Assembly: GCF_900129495.1 (NCBI RefSeq)
Contig: NZ_FQVX01000002.1
Coordinates: 1,054,001 to 1,118,000, forward strand
Length of the DNA: 64,000 bases
Source of the DNA: Geodermatophilus nigrescens
GTDB lineage: Bacteria; Actinomycetota; Actinomycetes; Mycobacteriales; Geodermatophilaceae
Direction of reading: 5' to 3'
Part shown: in pieces, positions 35,601 through 44,177 of the stretch
Layout: the number at the start of each line of letters is the position of its first letter
How positions within the stretch are numbered: position 1 is the stretch's first letter
The notes under the pieces: model-generated
What the model saw: only the letters and a program-made list of their open reading frames with translations
Told to the model about the DNA's origin: nothing
Database searches by the model: none
Program-made: the position numbers and the translations under genes

Positions 35601-36543
35601 CGAGGAGCGGCTGCTTGGACGGGTCCGGCGCGACGGTCTGCGGGATGTCGTACGTGGGGAGCGCCGTCGAGGACAGCCGCCAGGCCCGGTCCTCGCCGTC
35701 TCGACGCTGTACGACCGGGGCGCAGTTGCGGCCGACGGCGAACTGCAGCGCGCCGCGGTACAGCATGGTGAGTGCCGCGACTTCAGGGTCAGTCGCGGTG
35801 ACCGGCTCGCCGTCTGCACCGACGTCGCTCGTGTCGCCGGCGACGTCGTGCGTGTCGTCGCTGTGCGGCAGGAACACGGCCGCGTGACCGTCCAGGGCAG
35901 TGACGGCCAGGCGGACCTGGAAGAGCTTCGCGGCGTCGCGCCTGTCCTTCGGCTCCGGCTGCCCGTTCACCAACGAGACGTCGACGAACCTGCACTCACC
36001 GACGAGGCGAGTACGCCAGCGCACCACAACGCCCATCGGGGCGCCCGGCAGTGGAGCAGTGTCGTCCGGCACCGTCAGGTCGATCTCGGTCTTCGAGGCC
36101 TCGGGGCGGCGTACCCAGGCAAGGCGCTGCTCCGGCCCGTCCTGCGTGTCGATGTCGACCCTTTCCTGCTCATAACGACCCCACGCTGCCTCGACGGGCA
36201 GCCGCGTGGTGGTCTTCGCGACGCGGAAGGACAGGCCCAGGGACGCGGGTGCCATGGAGCCGGCCGCCGCGGCGGCGGCCGCCTCCCCTGCCCCTTCTCC
36301 GGTGCCGTCGTCGCTCGCGGTGACGTCAGTCAGTCCGGCGTCGAGGACGCTGCCCCGCGGCGCGAGGACCCCGAGGATGTACCGCTCCCCCGGCGTCGAG
36401 CCCTGCGGCAGCACCTCGTGCGCTTCGTCGTCCCACGGACCCACTAGGTCCTTGCCGAGTAAGCGCTCGATCTCCGAACGTACCGACGCAGACGTCGCCA
36501 CAACCTCCTGCTCCTCAGATGCAATCTGACGCACCGCACTCAT
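32668..36543 (-). CDS. drmA: DISARM helicase DrmA
   Basis: A 1291-aa protein; ATG 36543 overlaps the drmMI stop (ATGA) and its own stop overlaps drmB. Walker A LLFFPTGGGKTEAYLGL lies near residue 485, and the DExH-type motif LIIQDELHLISGAL near 755. VVASTATVRRA fits motif III, and LATSMLQVGVDVARLGLMVV...QASSRVGRD fits motifs V-VI. A cysteine cluster between them (TCPWCALPILAKNAECD...CADPDGLC) probably binds zinc. DrmA is the DNA-translocating helicase of the DISARM core. The C-terminal 40 residues are acidic and low-complexity (DEPRDDDEDEDDDV). Confidence 0.93.
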   Translation of the reverse strand: MSAVRQIASEEQEVVATSASVRSEIERLLGKDLVGPWDDEAHEVLPQGSTPGERYILGVLAPRGSVLDAGLTDVTASDDGTGEGAGEAAAAAAAGSMAPASLGLSFRVAKTTTRLPVEAAWGRYEQERVDIDTQDGPEQRLAWVRRPEASKTEIDLTVPDDTAPLPGAPMGVVVRWRTRLVGECRFVDVSLVNGQPEPKDRRDAAKLFQVRLAVTALDGHAAVFLPHSDDTHDVAGDTSDVGADGEPVTATDPEVAALTMLYRGALQFAVGRNCAPVVQRRDGEDRAWRLSSTALPTYDIPQTVAPDPSKQPLLAGLQLDMRWLGTADKAEVLRSLAPLASGYATWLEQQAERIEKDPTLARHQQPAKTNLTAARKIAARMQAGLDLLGEDSPRGAQAWQAWQFANLVMADQRQRTEVAALRTSPEQPIGELLKETDRPEQRSWRPFQLAFVLLNLPSLVDPAHVERSLPGADEGNGLLDLLFFPTGGGKTEAYLGLTAFTFAIRRLQGVVGDGADARDGGAGVAVLMRYTLRLLTAQQFQRAAALVCAAEKRRRDAAARAKTEPDFVNPWGDEPFRIGLWVGSGVSPNWYDQAKEAVEAAKDKLGSSAQGNPVQLVTCPWCALPILAKNAECDDDQRRVLLYCADPDGLCAFGRKQSAQYREGLPVVTVDEEVYRLAPTLVIGTVDKFAQLPLNGQTALLFGRVRSRCERHGYRHPDMADKVGCKSVHPAKKEWPTAHPRECTALRPPDLIIQDELHLISGALGTMVGLYETVVDELATWTVNGVRTRPKVVASTATVRRADSQVHALFARDTAVFPPPLFDAGDTFFSEQIPVSDERPGRRYVGVCAHGVRVKQVQIRVAQILLGAAQTEFDKHDGNGKNPADPYMTLVDYFSSTVELAGMRRMVEDDITRRVRRLSRRGLSNRSTPLVLTELTSRINSADIALALSSAANEFVTALDSTAAHQNVVALAKARREATGKAKKAAEEAYAAAVGARAFSERPIDVLLATSMLQVGVDVARLGLMVVTGQPKNSAEYIQASSRVGRDPKRPGLVTVIYNWARPRDLAHFETFAHFHETAYAKVEALSVTPFADRALDRGLAAVLVALVRHLRPEFESEGGAHKVPDHRTAADVAHAVEVVARRAEYVTGDPAVGVRVRRQANTLLDEWVYRRKTLEAGGLTYRKQGDTQHPLLVSSPTRWDEFSVGWSLREVEPEINLIVDVPAPEIAGSPGWSYGPPQDKAEKPATDEPRDDDEDEDDDVLLSAKGGLDEVGQVAARPLVAAAPVGEPAL

Positions 36544-39500
36544 GCGCCATCACCGAACTGCATCTGGCCGAGCCCGGCGACCGCCGTCGGTCGCTGACGT
36601 CTGGGAGTCTCCGTTAATAAGGCTCGCTGTTCGAGGTGAAGCCGGTACATATGCTGAACGGCTACCTCCCTGCTAGCGGTATCCCATCCGAAGCGCGGCC
36701 CAACATCGATGACAGTGGAAGCGCTCGAAAGGTCCGGCAAATCGTTCTCCTCGGCAATACGACGATCAAGCACACCGCGAAGCCGCCGACAGCGGTTGAG
36801 CGGTGGAGCATCGATGTTGGAATGGAAATTGTTCCAGAAGTCGGTGAGCCCCTTCCCACTCCTCGCCGCCGCACGCACGGCCTCTTCCCAGTCTTGAAGC
36901 CAGGTGCCAGCCCAGTCATCAGACAAGCGCAATTTGGGCAATGTGTGAATAGCCCCGGTGACCGCGAGGTTGATTCTCGTCTCGCGCCGACCCGAGAAAC
37001 GCCACACCCAGGACTCGAACCACTGCGAATGCATGAACGCGAAAAGCCAATCACCATGATCCGCGATCAGCCTCACGCCATTGTTCGCCAGCCATGTCGC
37101 CGGCACGCGTGCTGCGATCGCGTATTTCGAGACAGCTGGCATGGCGATATAGGTTGGAGCGATTGCGCCGAGTTGCTGCCGCAGTGCGTAGCGAGTTCGC
37201 ACCATCTGCCACCATCGATCAATGAGCCCGGGGTAGGACTTCAGCGCGTCCGGCGATCGCTGCGGCCGAACGACCTCGTGCAAGAATCGCTCGGTTAGCG
37301 GACGGCCCGCACAGACTGCGTGAAGAGATTGATCCCCGGCATAAAAGCAGTAGCGCCTTGGATGGAGAACCAGCGAACCAGCGATATCATCAGCAGTGAG
37401 ATATGGAACCCATAAGTCAGGGGCTTCATCACGCAAGGCTGGAAGCTGCGAATCGGACGCGTCAACCAAGAAGCTTTCGCCCTTGCCGTTGTGTGACCCT
37501 TCGAATGCGAAGAGCCAACTGAGCGGTTCTGGCGTCAGCGATTCGACCTCTTCGGACAGTGAGGCAGGGATCCTATCAACATTACGGCCACCAAGTCGCC
37601 GGGAAACGAATACTGCAGCACGGGTTAGCCACACAAGGCTCACATGAATACCAACACTGGAGGTCGGCCAGGGAATCTCGGGTTCGGCCGCAAATATCTC
37701 CAAGCCGTCAGACGTGAGGGCTTCATATGTATGCGGACGGGCTTGAGGCTCGCGGAGCGAGGTTGTCAAAATAAGGCCAACGGAGCCCTGTTCCCCGAGG
37801 ATTGTGCAGGCGCGACGCAGAAAGAGCGCAGCCAAATCAATCTTGCCAATCGACCGCGCTGCCAGCAGTCGCGCAGCAAGTGCTTGAAAGTCAGGGCCAA
37901 AAGCAGCCCTCCAGTGCCGATTCCCAAGGAAGGGAGGATTGCCGACGATGGCATCAAATCCGCTACGACCGTCCGTGAATACCTCGGGGAACAACAGAGG
38001 GAAATGGGCTGGCCGATTCTGAGCTCCAGTTGTGCCGCCAAGTACGGCCACGACCGATTCTCGCAGCTTTTCATCACCATAGTTCGAGCCGTCATTGGCA
38101 TCATTTGCCAACATCGCAACTTTCAGAAAGTCGCTTTCCGACGCACCGGCCACGACCGCGCCAGATAGCGCGTCGGCTATCAGCGCCAGACGCCTCGTGA
38201 GCTGTTCACTGCGATGCAGGAGGCGCTTCTTGTACTCAGCGTCTCGAGCGTCATGCAGATCGATTTCCGCGATCTGCCATCGCAGTTCACTTGCGGCCTT
38301 CATAAGCTCGTCGGTCTTAGACGTGTAGAGGTCGAGGGCGTTCTCGTGGAGAGCGCGCCCCTTCTTAGGATCAAAGTGAAGGTCGCGGAGCTGGTCAGGG
38401 CTAGTGATACCGAGCAGGCTGTCCCCAATTGCGAGTCGATCGTCGAGGAAGCTGAAGGGCCGGCGAGGGTCGAGCGTCACCAGCCAGAGGCTGAGCTTGG
38501 CCATCTCGACGGCCATGGGGTTGATATCGACGCCGTAGATACAGTGATCGATGACTTCTCGACGTGCGTCGAGAAGCTCCTGCTCCTCAAGCGCCCGCGC
38601 ACCGAACGACACTGTCGCGGGCTCGTCCGCGTCCGGCACCTTGGACTGAGAGCCGTGCTGGCGACGAGCCTCGACGAGCCGGTTGGCGAGGTAGCGAGTG
38701 GCGGCGACGAGGAACGCACCGCTGCCAGCGGCGATGTCACAAATTCTTAGGTCGAGGATCTCCTTCGGGGTGCGCAGCACCCAGGCGCTCTTGTCTTCTG
38801 TGTCCAGCGGCCCCGGCTTGTAGACGAGGCCTTCGAGAGTCGTCTCGACGACCCGCTCGGCGAGGAACCGCGGCGTGTAAATGGCGCCTGTGTTGGCGCG
38901 GGCGCTGCTGTCGGTGAGGTAGAGGCTGCCCGGCGGGTAGACCACTGGGAGATCGCGCGGGTCCATCCGGAGGAGCCGACAGTAGGGCATGACGCGTGCG
39001 GTGGCAGTGTCGTCGTTGCCGCAGGCCTCGCGGACCAGCCGGGCGAAGCGCTGCGCGTCGTCCCCGGTCGGCGAGGTGAGGGCCTTCAGGATGCTCGCCT
39101 TACTGCGGTTGCCGCCCGCGTTCTTGATCTGGTCGACGAGCCAGGCGGCGAGGGCATCGTCGCCCTTGGCCTGCTGGACCTCCAAGTCGGTCAGGTATAT
39201 CTCCGGGCCGTTCTTACGGAGGTCCTTGTCGCTGACGGCAATGCTGACGACCCAGTCCTCGGCGGTGCGGGCGTCCTGGTCGAGCAGACCCTCGTAGACG
39301 TAGCCGATTTGCTCGACGTCGAGACTGCGATAGGAGACTCGGCGACGTTCCTTGGCAAACTGCAGCGTCTGCAGTGCGTCGAGGGCACGCAGCAGGGTGC
39401 GGTCGTCGATCGCTGGGACGCGGTTTCTGCCCAGCGGCTCCGTGGCACTGGCTCGGCCTTCCAGCCACGGAAACCGGTCGGGGTCGAACAGGCTGCCGCC

Positions 39501-40613
39501 GTACGCCGGCAGGATGAGCTGCTCGTGGCGGGCACCGCGGTGAACGCCACGAAACAATGACAGCAGCCGATACCAGCCGGTCGCCGTGCGCTCGAGGGCA
39601 TCCTCACCGTGATCGGTGGCGCGCTCGCGAAGGCTCTCGGCCAGGGTGGTGACGGCGTAGCCGCCCGCGTAGGTGTCGTCGTCGAGCGGGAGCAGGCCGC
39701 GCTCCTCGGCGTAGAGGAGGAACACCAGGCGCATCAGGACGGTGACTGACGCCTGGTACACCTCGGCGGGTCCAACGTTGCCAGGCAGCAAGCGCGCGCC
39801 GTGCTCGGCGAGGTGTGTCGCGTCGAGCCGGCCGAGGGTGGCCACGAGCATCTCGACGACAGCCTGGGACTGCTCGGCGAGGCGCTCAGTGACCTCCTCC
39901 TGCCGAGCCAGGCTCGCCGTGAGCAGGGCGGGCAGAGTCTGATCCGCGGCAACCCCGAGGAACCGGGCTCGGGTGAGCAGCGCGACGAAGGCGCGCAGGG
40001 TCTGCGGCTCCTCCAGCCACGCATGCCGGGTCCACGTGGCGGTGCTGACGGCACCGCCGTCGGAGACGCTGACAAGCGTCCACGTGTCCCCATTGGTGAC
40101 GAGACCGAGAGGCACGCCACGCACGCGCAGCGCGTGCGCGAGCCGGTCAGCCGGGCCAGCTGTCCACGTGCCGCCACCCACTGGGGCCCGGCCGGTCGTC
40201 GCGGTCTTCGGCGGGAGCACGATGCCGAGGAGCAGGGCGGCTCCCGGCGTCACGACGCCGGTGTCGTCCTGGGCCTGCATCGCGAACGTGATGTCGACCC
40301 TGGTTTGGTGCTCGGGGACGGCAACGGCGAAAGCGGCGGCATCCGGGCCCCAGGCCAGGTTGTGCCGCCAGTCGAGGGTGTCCACGAGGATGTGGCGGAT
40401 GAACCCGTCACGGGCGCCGGGGTTCGCGTCGTAGAGCGAGTTGCTCGTACGCAGCGCGTCCATGCGCGCCTGGTCGAGGGCAGGCAGCCCGTCGGGCCAC
40501 GTGTCGGTGACGACGGGGGCGGCGAGAAACGGACCGTCGATGTCGAGGATCTGCAGCCAGTCAGTGCTGCTGGGCCTGCGGCCGCGACGAGTCCGGTGGG
40601 TGGAGTTGCTCAT
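36540..40613 (-). CDS. drmMI: DISARM class 1 adenine methyltransferase DrmMI
   Basis: A 1357-aa protein; ATG 40613 overlaps the drmD stop (ATGA) and its stop overlaps drmA. The amino-methyltransferase motifs are clear: SAM-binding ICDIAAGSGAFLVAATRYLAN (near residue 625), VDINPMAVEMAKLSLWL, and catalytic FDAIVGNPPFLG (NPPF near 890). The NPPF type implies N6-adenine methylation, which in DISARM marks host DNA as self. The order and size resemble BREX PglX and Eco57I-type enzymes, but the neighbouring drm genes fix the assignment. The region 36600-38300, encoding the C-terminal target-recognition part, is visibly AT-richer than the rest. Confidence 0.9.
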   Translation of the reverse strand: MSNSTHRTRRGRRPSSTDWLQILDIDGPFLAAPVVTDTWPDGLPALDQARMDALRTSNSLYDANPGARDGFIRHILVDTLDWRHNLAWGPDAAAFAVAVPEHQTRVDITFAMQAQDDTGVVTPGAALLLGIVLPPKTATTGRAPVGGGTWTAGPADRLAHALRVRGVPLGLVTNGDTWTLVSVSDGGAVSTATWTRHAWLEEPQTLRAFVALLTRARFLGVAADQTLPALLTASLARQEEVTERLAEQSQAVVEMLVATLGRLDATHLAEHGARLLPGNVGPAEVYQASVTVLMRLVFLLYAEERGLLPLDDDTYAGGYAVTTLAESLRERATDHGEDALERTATGWYRLLSLFRGVHRGARHEQLILPAYGGSLFDPDRFPWLEGRASATEPLGRNRVPAIDDRTLLRALDALQTLQFAKERRRVSYRSLDVEQIGYVYEGLLDQDARTAEDWVVSIAVSDKDLRKNGPEIYLTDLEVQQAKGDDALAAWLVDQIKNAGGNRSKASILKALTSPTGDDAQRFARLVREACGNDDTATARVMPYCRLLRMDPRDLPVVYPPGSLYLTDSSARANTGAIYTPRFLAERVVETTLEGLVYKPGPLDTEDKSAWVLRTPKEILDLRICDIAAGSGAFLVAATRYLANRLVEARRQHGSQSKVPDADEPATVSFGARALEEQELLDARREVIDHCIYGVDINPMAVEMAKLSLWLVTLDPRRPFSFLDDRLAIGDSLLGITSPDQLRDLHFDPKKGRALHENALDLYTSKTDELMKAASELRWQIAEIDLHDARDAEYKKRLLHRSEQLTRRLALIADALSGAVVAGASESDFLKVAMLANDANDGSNYGDEKLRESVVAVLGGTTGAQNRPAHFPLLFPEVFTDGRSGFDAIVGNPPFLGNRHWRAAFGPDFQALAARLLAARSIGKIDLAALFLRRACTILGEQGSVGLILTTSLREPQARPHTYEALTSDGLEIFAAEPEIPWPTSSVGIHVSLVWLTRAAVFVSRRLGGRNVDRIPASLSEEVESLTPEPLSWLFAFEGSHNGKGESFLVDASDSQLPALRDEAPDLWVPYLTADDIAGSLVLHPRRYCFYAGDQSLHAVCAGRPLTERFLHEVVRPQRSPDALKSYPGLIDRWWQMVRTRYALRQQLGAIAPTYIAMPAVSKYAIAARVPATWLANNGVRLIADHGDWLFAFMHSQWFESWVWRFSGRRETRINLAVTGAIHTLPKLRLSDDWAGTWLQDWEEAVRAAARSGKGLTDFWNNFHSNIDAPPLNRCRRLRGVLDRRIAEENDLPDLSSASTVIDVGPRFGWDTASREVAVQHMYRLHLEQRALLTETPRRQRPTAVAGLGQMQFGDGA

Positions 40614-43600
40614 CGGTCGAGTCCTGCCGGGACGAGGTGGACAACGGCGGCCGGGAAGGTCAGGAACTCGACGCTCGCGTACCGGCCTCGGATACGGGCG
40701 AGCTCCTCGGCGCGCTCCACAGGCAGCCGGTCGAGGCGTTCCTGCCACGCAGCGCGGTCGGCGGTGAGCTGCTGACGCTCGTCGGGCTCGAGGTCGGCGA
40801 ACGAGAGCTGCTGGGGAGCGCTGTCGACGTTGATGGCCCCCCTGAGGGCTTCAGCGAAGGCGTCGAGCAGCTGGGTGGTTCGCTTGACCTCGTCGTCGCG
40901 GCGCCGGCCGAGGGCTCGTGTGAGGCTCTCCTGGCGTTCCTTGGCGCGGGCCTCGATGGCGAGGCCGAGATTGCCGCTCACCCTGTCCCAGGCCTCGACG
41001 AGCGCCTGCCGAGCACCGGGGCCGGCGGCGATGGGATGCGCGTCGGGTCCGAGGGTGGCGTCCAGGATCCGCGCGAGTTCGGTGACGCCCAGGCGGGCGA
41101 AGGACGTGCCGCGCAGCGTTCCGCCGACCGGGACGAGCTCCTCGTGCAGGCGCTTGCCGTCAGCGCCGATGACGACGAGGCGGCTGTACGCGGCCAGCAC
41201 CTCCTCGCTCAGCGCCGGGTCCTCAACGCGGATGCTGGCCGCACGGGCGAGGCTGCTCTGCCCGCCGTCTTGGCTGGCGCCCCAGACCTCAGCGCGCAGA
41301 AGCCGGGTGGCCATCGCGACGAGCGGGTGGTTGAGGTGCGCGAGGACGACGTCGTCGCGCTTGGCGGCGTAGCCCGGATCGAACGAGAGCGGCCGCTGGC
41401 CGTAGTCACGGTCCGCGAGGTCGGCGACGGTGCGCGCCCAGGAGCCGGTCAGGGTGCCGACGTGGAAGACGGTGTGGCCGTCCCGGACCTCGGGAGTCAG
41501 GTCGGGCTGGCGCCCGAGGGCGAGCCCGGTGCGGACGACGCGCTCGACGTCCGCGGAAGTGCAGTGCAGCTCGCGGCGGCTGTTGTCGAGGGTCGCCGCC
41601 AGCCGAGCCGTCTCCTCGCGCAACTGACGCTCGACCTTGAGAGCGGGGTCGGCCTTCGCCTTGGCGAGGGTCCGGTCGATGTCGAAGTTGCGTGCGGGCC
41701 GGCCCAGCATGCGCCGCTCGACAGCGTCGCTGATGACCGGGTTGACGCTGCCGAGGTCCTCACGGGCAGCGGCAATCTTGCGGGCGATGATGGTGAGGAA
41801 CTGCAGGTCGCCCTGCAGGCTTTCCTTCGAGGCGGTCTCCCAGTCGCTCCCGGCGAAGTGGTAGACGAGCGGCGTCCTAATCTGCCCGTACCGGTCGATC
41901 CGGCCGGCGCGCTGCTCCAACCGGTTGGGGTTGAAAGGCAGGTCGTAGTTGACCAGTCGGTGGCAGTGGTTCTGAAGGTCAACACCTTCGCTGGCAGTGT
42001 CTGTGGCCAGGATGATCCGGATCGGGTGTAGGTCTGGCGGGCGCTGGAACGCCGTCATGACGGTGGCGCGCTTGTCGTCGTCCATCCCGCCGTAGAGCAG
42101 CTCAACGCGACCGGGGCCAGCGAGGCCGTGCTTCTCCAGCAGCTCCAACAGCCAGCGCTGAGTGTCCCGGTACTCGGTGAAGACGACGACGCGCTCGTCG
42201 TTCCACTGCCCTGAGTCGTCCAGGCACGTCTCGCGCAGGAACGCGAGTAGCGCCTGGGCCTTGGCGTCGGTCTCGTGGCCGTGCTGCTCCGCCCAGGTGC
42301 AAAGCTCGTCGAGCAGCCCGGCCTCGTCGGCGTCCACCTTGCCGGCGACCTGCTGTGCCTTGGTCAGGACCACGAGCTCGGCCTCGTCGACTGCGTCGTC
42401 GTCGGCATAGTCGGCGTCCAGCAGCTGCTGCCGGTCCTCGTCGAGTCCATGGGCGAAGCGCTCGTCGACCTCGATGTCATAGCCCTCGGGCGCCCAGGCG
42501 AGGTCGATCTTGACGCTGTTGTCGCGGACGGCGAGCACCGTGCTGGCGAAGGCCGCGGGACTGCTGAAGAAGCGCTTCTTGAGCAGCAGTCCCAGCAGGT
42601 CGACACCAGCCTTGCGGGACTTGTTCTTGGCCTTTGCGGAGCGAGCGCGGGTGTAGCGGGCCAGCAGGTCCTGGACCTCCAGCTCGCCCTTCGGGTAGGT
42701 GACGGTGATGTCCATCGCCTGCCGCGCGGGGTAGCGCGGCGTGCCGTCGGCGTTGGTGATCTCGGTCTTCAGCCGTCGGATGAGGATCTGCTTGAGCGCG
42801 GCCGGGTCCGGGACCACCCCACGAGCGAATCGCTGCGGGTCGAGCATCGCGAGGAGGGCCGTCCACGACTCGAGGTAGCCGTTGTGCGGCGTCGCTGACA
42901 TGAACAACCGGTGTTCGGCGTGGTCCGCGAGCCGCTTGACGATCCGGGTTTGCTGACTGTCGACGGCGTACTGTCCCTTGCCCGGCGGCGCGACGTGGTG
43001 TGCCTCGTCGACGATGAGCAGGTCGAGCGGGCGGGTGCGGCTCAGGCCGGACTGAGTGAGGACCTCGTCCAGCAGCCGGCCGGCCTTCGGGCCACGCAGC
43101 CAGGCCAGGCTGACGATCGTGTAGGGGTAGACCTTGAACGGGTTGGCGTGCAGTCCGCGGTCACGGCGTACCTGGCTCAAGGTCTCGCTGTTGACCACCG
43201 CGAAGTCGAGGCCGAAGCGGTTCAGCATCTCGTCGTGCCACTTGTCGGTCAGGTGGGCGGGGCAGACGACCATGACCCGACGGACACGGCTGCGGAGCAG
43301 GAGCTCCTGAACGACCAGGCCAGCTTCGATCGTCTTGCCCAGCCCGACGTCGTCCGCGACGAGCAGGTTGACGCGAGGCAGGCTGAGCGCACGGATGGCC
43401 GGTTCGAGCTGGTAGTCCTCGACCGAGATGCCAGCACGGAACGGTGCCTGCAGGACCGTCGTCTCGGCGCTCGTGACGGCGCCCCAGCGCAGGGCGTCCA
43501 GGAAGGCGCCGAGCCTGGCAGGGTCGTCAAACCGGCCCTCCGAGACGTCCGGCAGGGTGGCGCGCTCCAGGACACGGCGTCCGGCCTCGAGCTCCCACAG

Positions 43601-43810
43601 GACCCGGAGTTCCTCGCCCAGACCGTCGTCCTCGACGCTGCTCAGAGTGACGAACGTGGCGCCTTCCCCCACGCTCGCTGCCGTGACGTCCAGGGGGATC
43701 CGGGACTCCTGGACATCAACGACGACCCAGTTGCGTCCGCGGACGGTCACGAGCTGGCCGACGGCAGGCAGGTCGGACGCCACAGACGTCCGGCGCAGCA
43801 GCGAGGTCAC
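40610..43810 (-). CDS. drmD: DISARM class 1 SNF2-like helicase DrmD
   Basis: A 1066-aa protein; GTG 43810 with GGAG 8 nt upstream. SNF2/SF2 motifs occur in order: NLLVADDVGLGKTIEAGLVVQELL (Walker A, near 155), LLIVDEAHHVAPPG (DEAH, near 268), RLFMSATPHNG (motif III), IILATDTASEGVDLQNHCHRLVNYDLPFNPNRLEQRAGRIDRYGQ (motifs V-VI). DrmD defines class 1 DISARM together with drmMI. It is the first gene of a five-gene, translationally coupled operon. Its position suggests that the promoter for the whole system lies in the 43811-44177 gap. Confidence 0.9.
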   Translation of the reverse strand: MTSLLRRTSVASDLPAVGQLVTVRGRNWVVVDVQESRIPLDVTAASVGEGATFVTLSSVEDDGLGEELRVLWELEAGRRVLERATLPDVSEGRFDDPARLGAFLDALRWGAVTSAETTVLQAPFRAGISVEDYQLEPAIRALSLPRVNLLVADDVGLGKTIEAGLVVQELLLRSRVRRVMVVCPAHLTDKWHDEMLNRFGLDFAVVNSETLSQVRRDRGLHANPFKVYPYTIVSLAWLRGPKAGRLLDEVLTQSGLSRTRPLDLLIVDEAHHVAPPGKGQYAVDSQQTRIVKRLADHAEHRLFMSATPHNGYLESWTALLAMLDPQRFARGVVPDPAALKQILIRRLKTEITNADGTPRYPARQAMDITVTYPKGELEVQDLLARYTRARSAKAKNKSRKAGVDLLGLLLKKRFFSSPAAFASTVLAVRDNSVKIDLAWAPEGYDIEVDERFAHGLDEDRQQLLDADYADDDAVDEAELVVLTKAQQVAGKVDADEAGLLDELCTWAEQHGHETDAKAQALLAFLRETCLDDSGQWNDERVVVFTEYRDTQRWLLELLEKHGLAGPGRVELLYGGMDDDKRATVMTAFQRPPDLHPIRIILATDTASEGVDLQNHCHRLVNYDLPFNPNRLEQRAGRIDRYGQIRTPLVYHFAGSDWETASKESLQGDLQFLTIIARKIAAAREDLGSVNPVISDAVERRMLGRPARNFDIDRTLAKAKADPALKVERQLREETARLAATLDNSRRELHCTSADVERVVRTGLALGRQPDLTPEVRDGHTVFHVGTLTGSWARTVADLADRDYGQRPLSFDPGYAAKRDDVVLAHLNHPLVAMATRLLRAEVWGASQDGGQSSLARAASIRVEDPALSEEVLAAYSRLVVIGADGKRLHEELVPVGGTLRGTSFARLGVTELARILDATLGPDAHPIAAGPGARQALVEAWDRVSGNLGLAIEARAKERQESLTRALGRRRDDEVKRTTQLLDAFAEALRGAINVDSAPQQLSFADLEPDERQQLTADRAAWQERLDRLPVERAEELARIRGRYASVEFLTFPAAVVHLVPAGLDR

Positions 43811-43831
43811 GAGCGAATCTCCACGCCCGTG

Positions 43832-43837
43832 ACGCTA
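43832..43837 (-). promoter_or_regulatory. TAGCGT -10-like element before drmD
   Basis: On the minus strand TAGCGT lies 21 nt before the drmD GTG, leaving a short leader that contains GGAG. No good -35 was found at the usual spacing. It is the same hexamer that precedes the starts at 7450, 10260 and 53078. Confidence 0.35.
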
Positions 43838-44177
43838 ACGAGCCGTTCCGATACTCCCTGTTGCAAACATGCACTTCTGTGACGCTTGGGGCGCTACATC
43901 ACTCGTTGGAGTTAGGCGAGTCAACCTCTCAAGGAGTTGATCATGCGGTAGGCGTCTCGACGGCCGACCGCAGCCCTGACGCGCAAGAGAGCACGCCGGC
44001 TGAGGTGTTCCTGCGTCTTCATAAGGAGCCGTCCACGGAGCGAGCACCCGCCGTGGTCTCACATCGCAGTCAACGGCGCGACCGCGCTTAAATATGGCCA
44101 AGCCTCAGACGACGCACTCCGAGCGACGAGTCGCGATCGATGACGTCCGAAGCCGGCCGAGCCATCGAGGGGCGACG
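43838..44177. other. intergenic region upstream of DISARM, no convincing gene
   Basis: This stretch separates the start of drmD from the end of the Gp88-like gene, both on the minus strand, and should hold the DISARM promoter. It is AT-richer than the core genome. A good ribosome site at about 43931-43936 on the plus strand is followed by ATG-CGG-TAG (43943-43951), which may be chance or a decayed gene start. Short frames on either strand have no coding character. No terminator, RNA gene or repeat was recognised. Confidence 0.4.

Noticed and set aside
32974-36447. 1157-codon open frame antisense to drmA
   Set aside because: It lies fully opposite a gene with intact helicase motifs, and its translation is Arg/Gly/Val/Asp-rich with no conserved pattern.
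36540-40613. Possible BREX system because of the PglX-like methyltransferase
   Set aside because: No pglZ, brxC, brxL or lon-like gene is present, while drmD, drmA, drmB and drmC flank the methyltransferase in class 1 DISARM order.
43931-43951. Good ribosome site followed by ATG-CGG-TAG, a possible leader peptide or decayed gene start
   Set aside because: The two-codon frame gives no coding evidence and the sequence after the stop has no recognisable protein.
43861-44091. 76-codon plus-strand frame upstream of drmD
   Set aside because: No ribosome site, no conserved pattern, and it occupies the likely DISARM promoter region.
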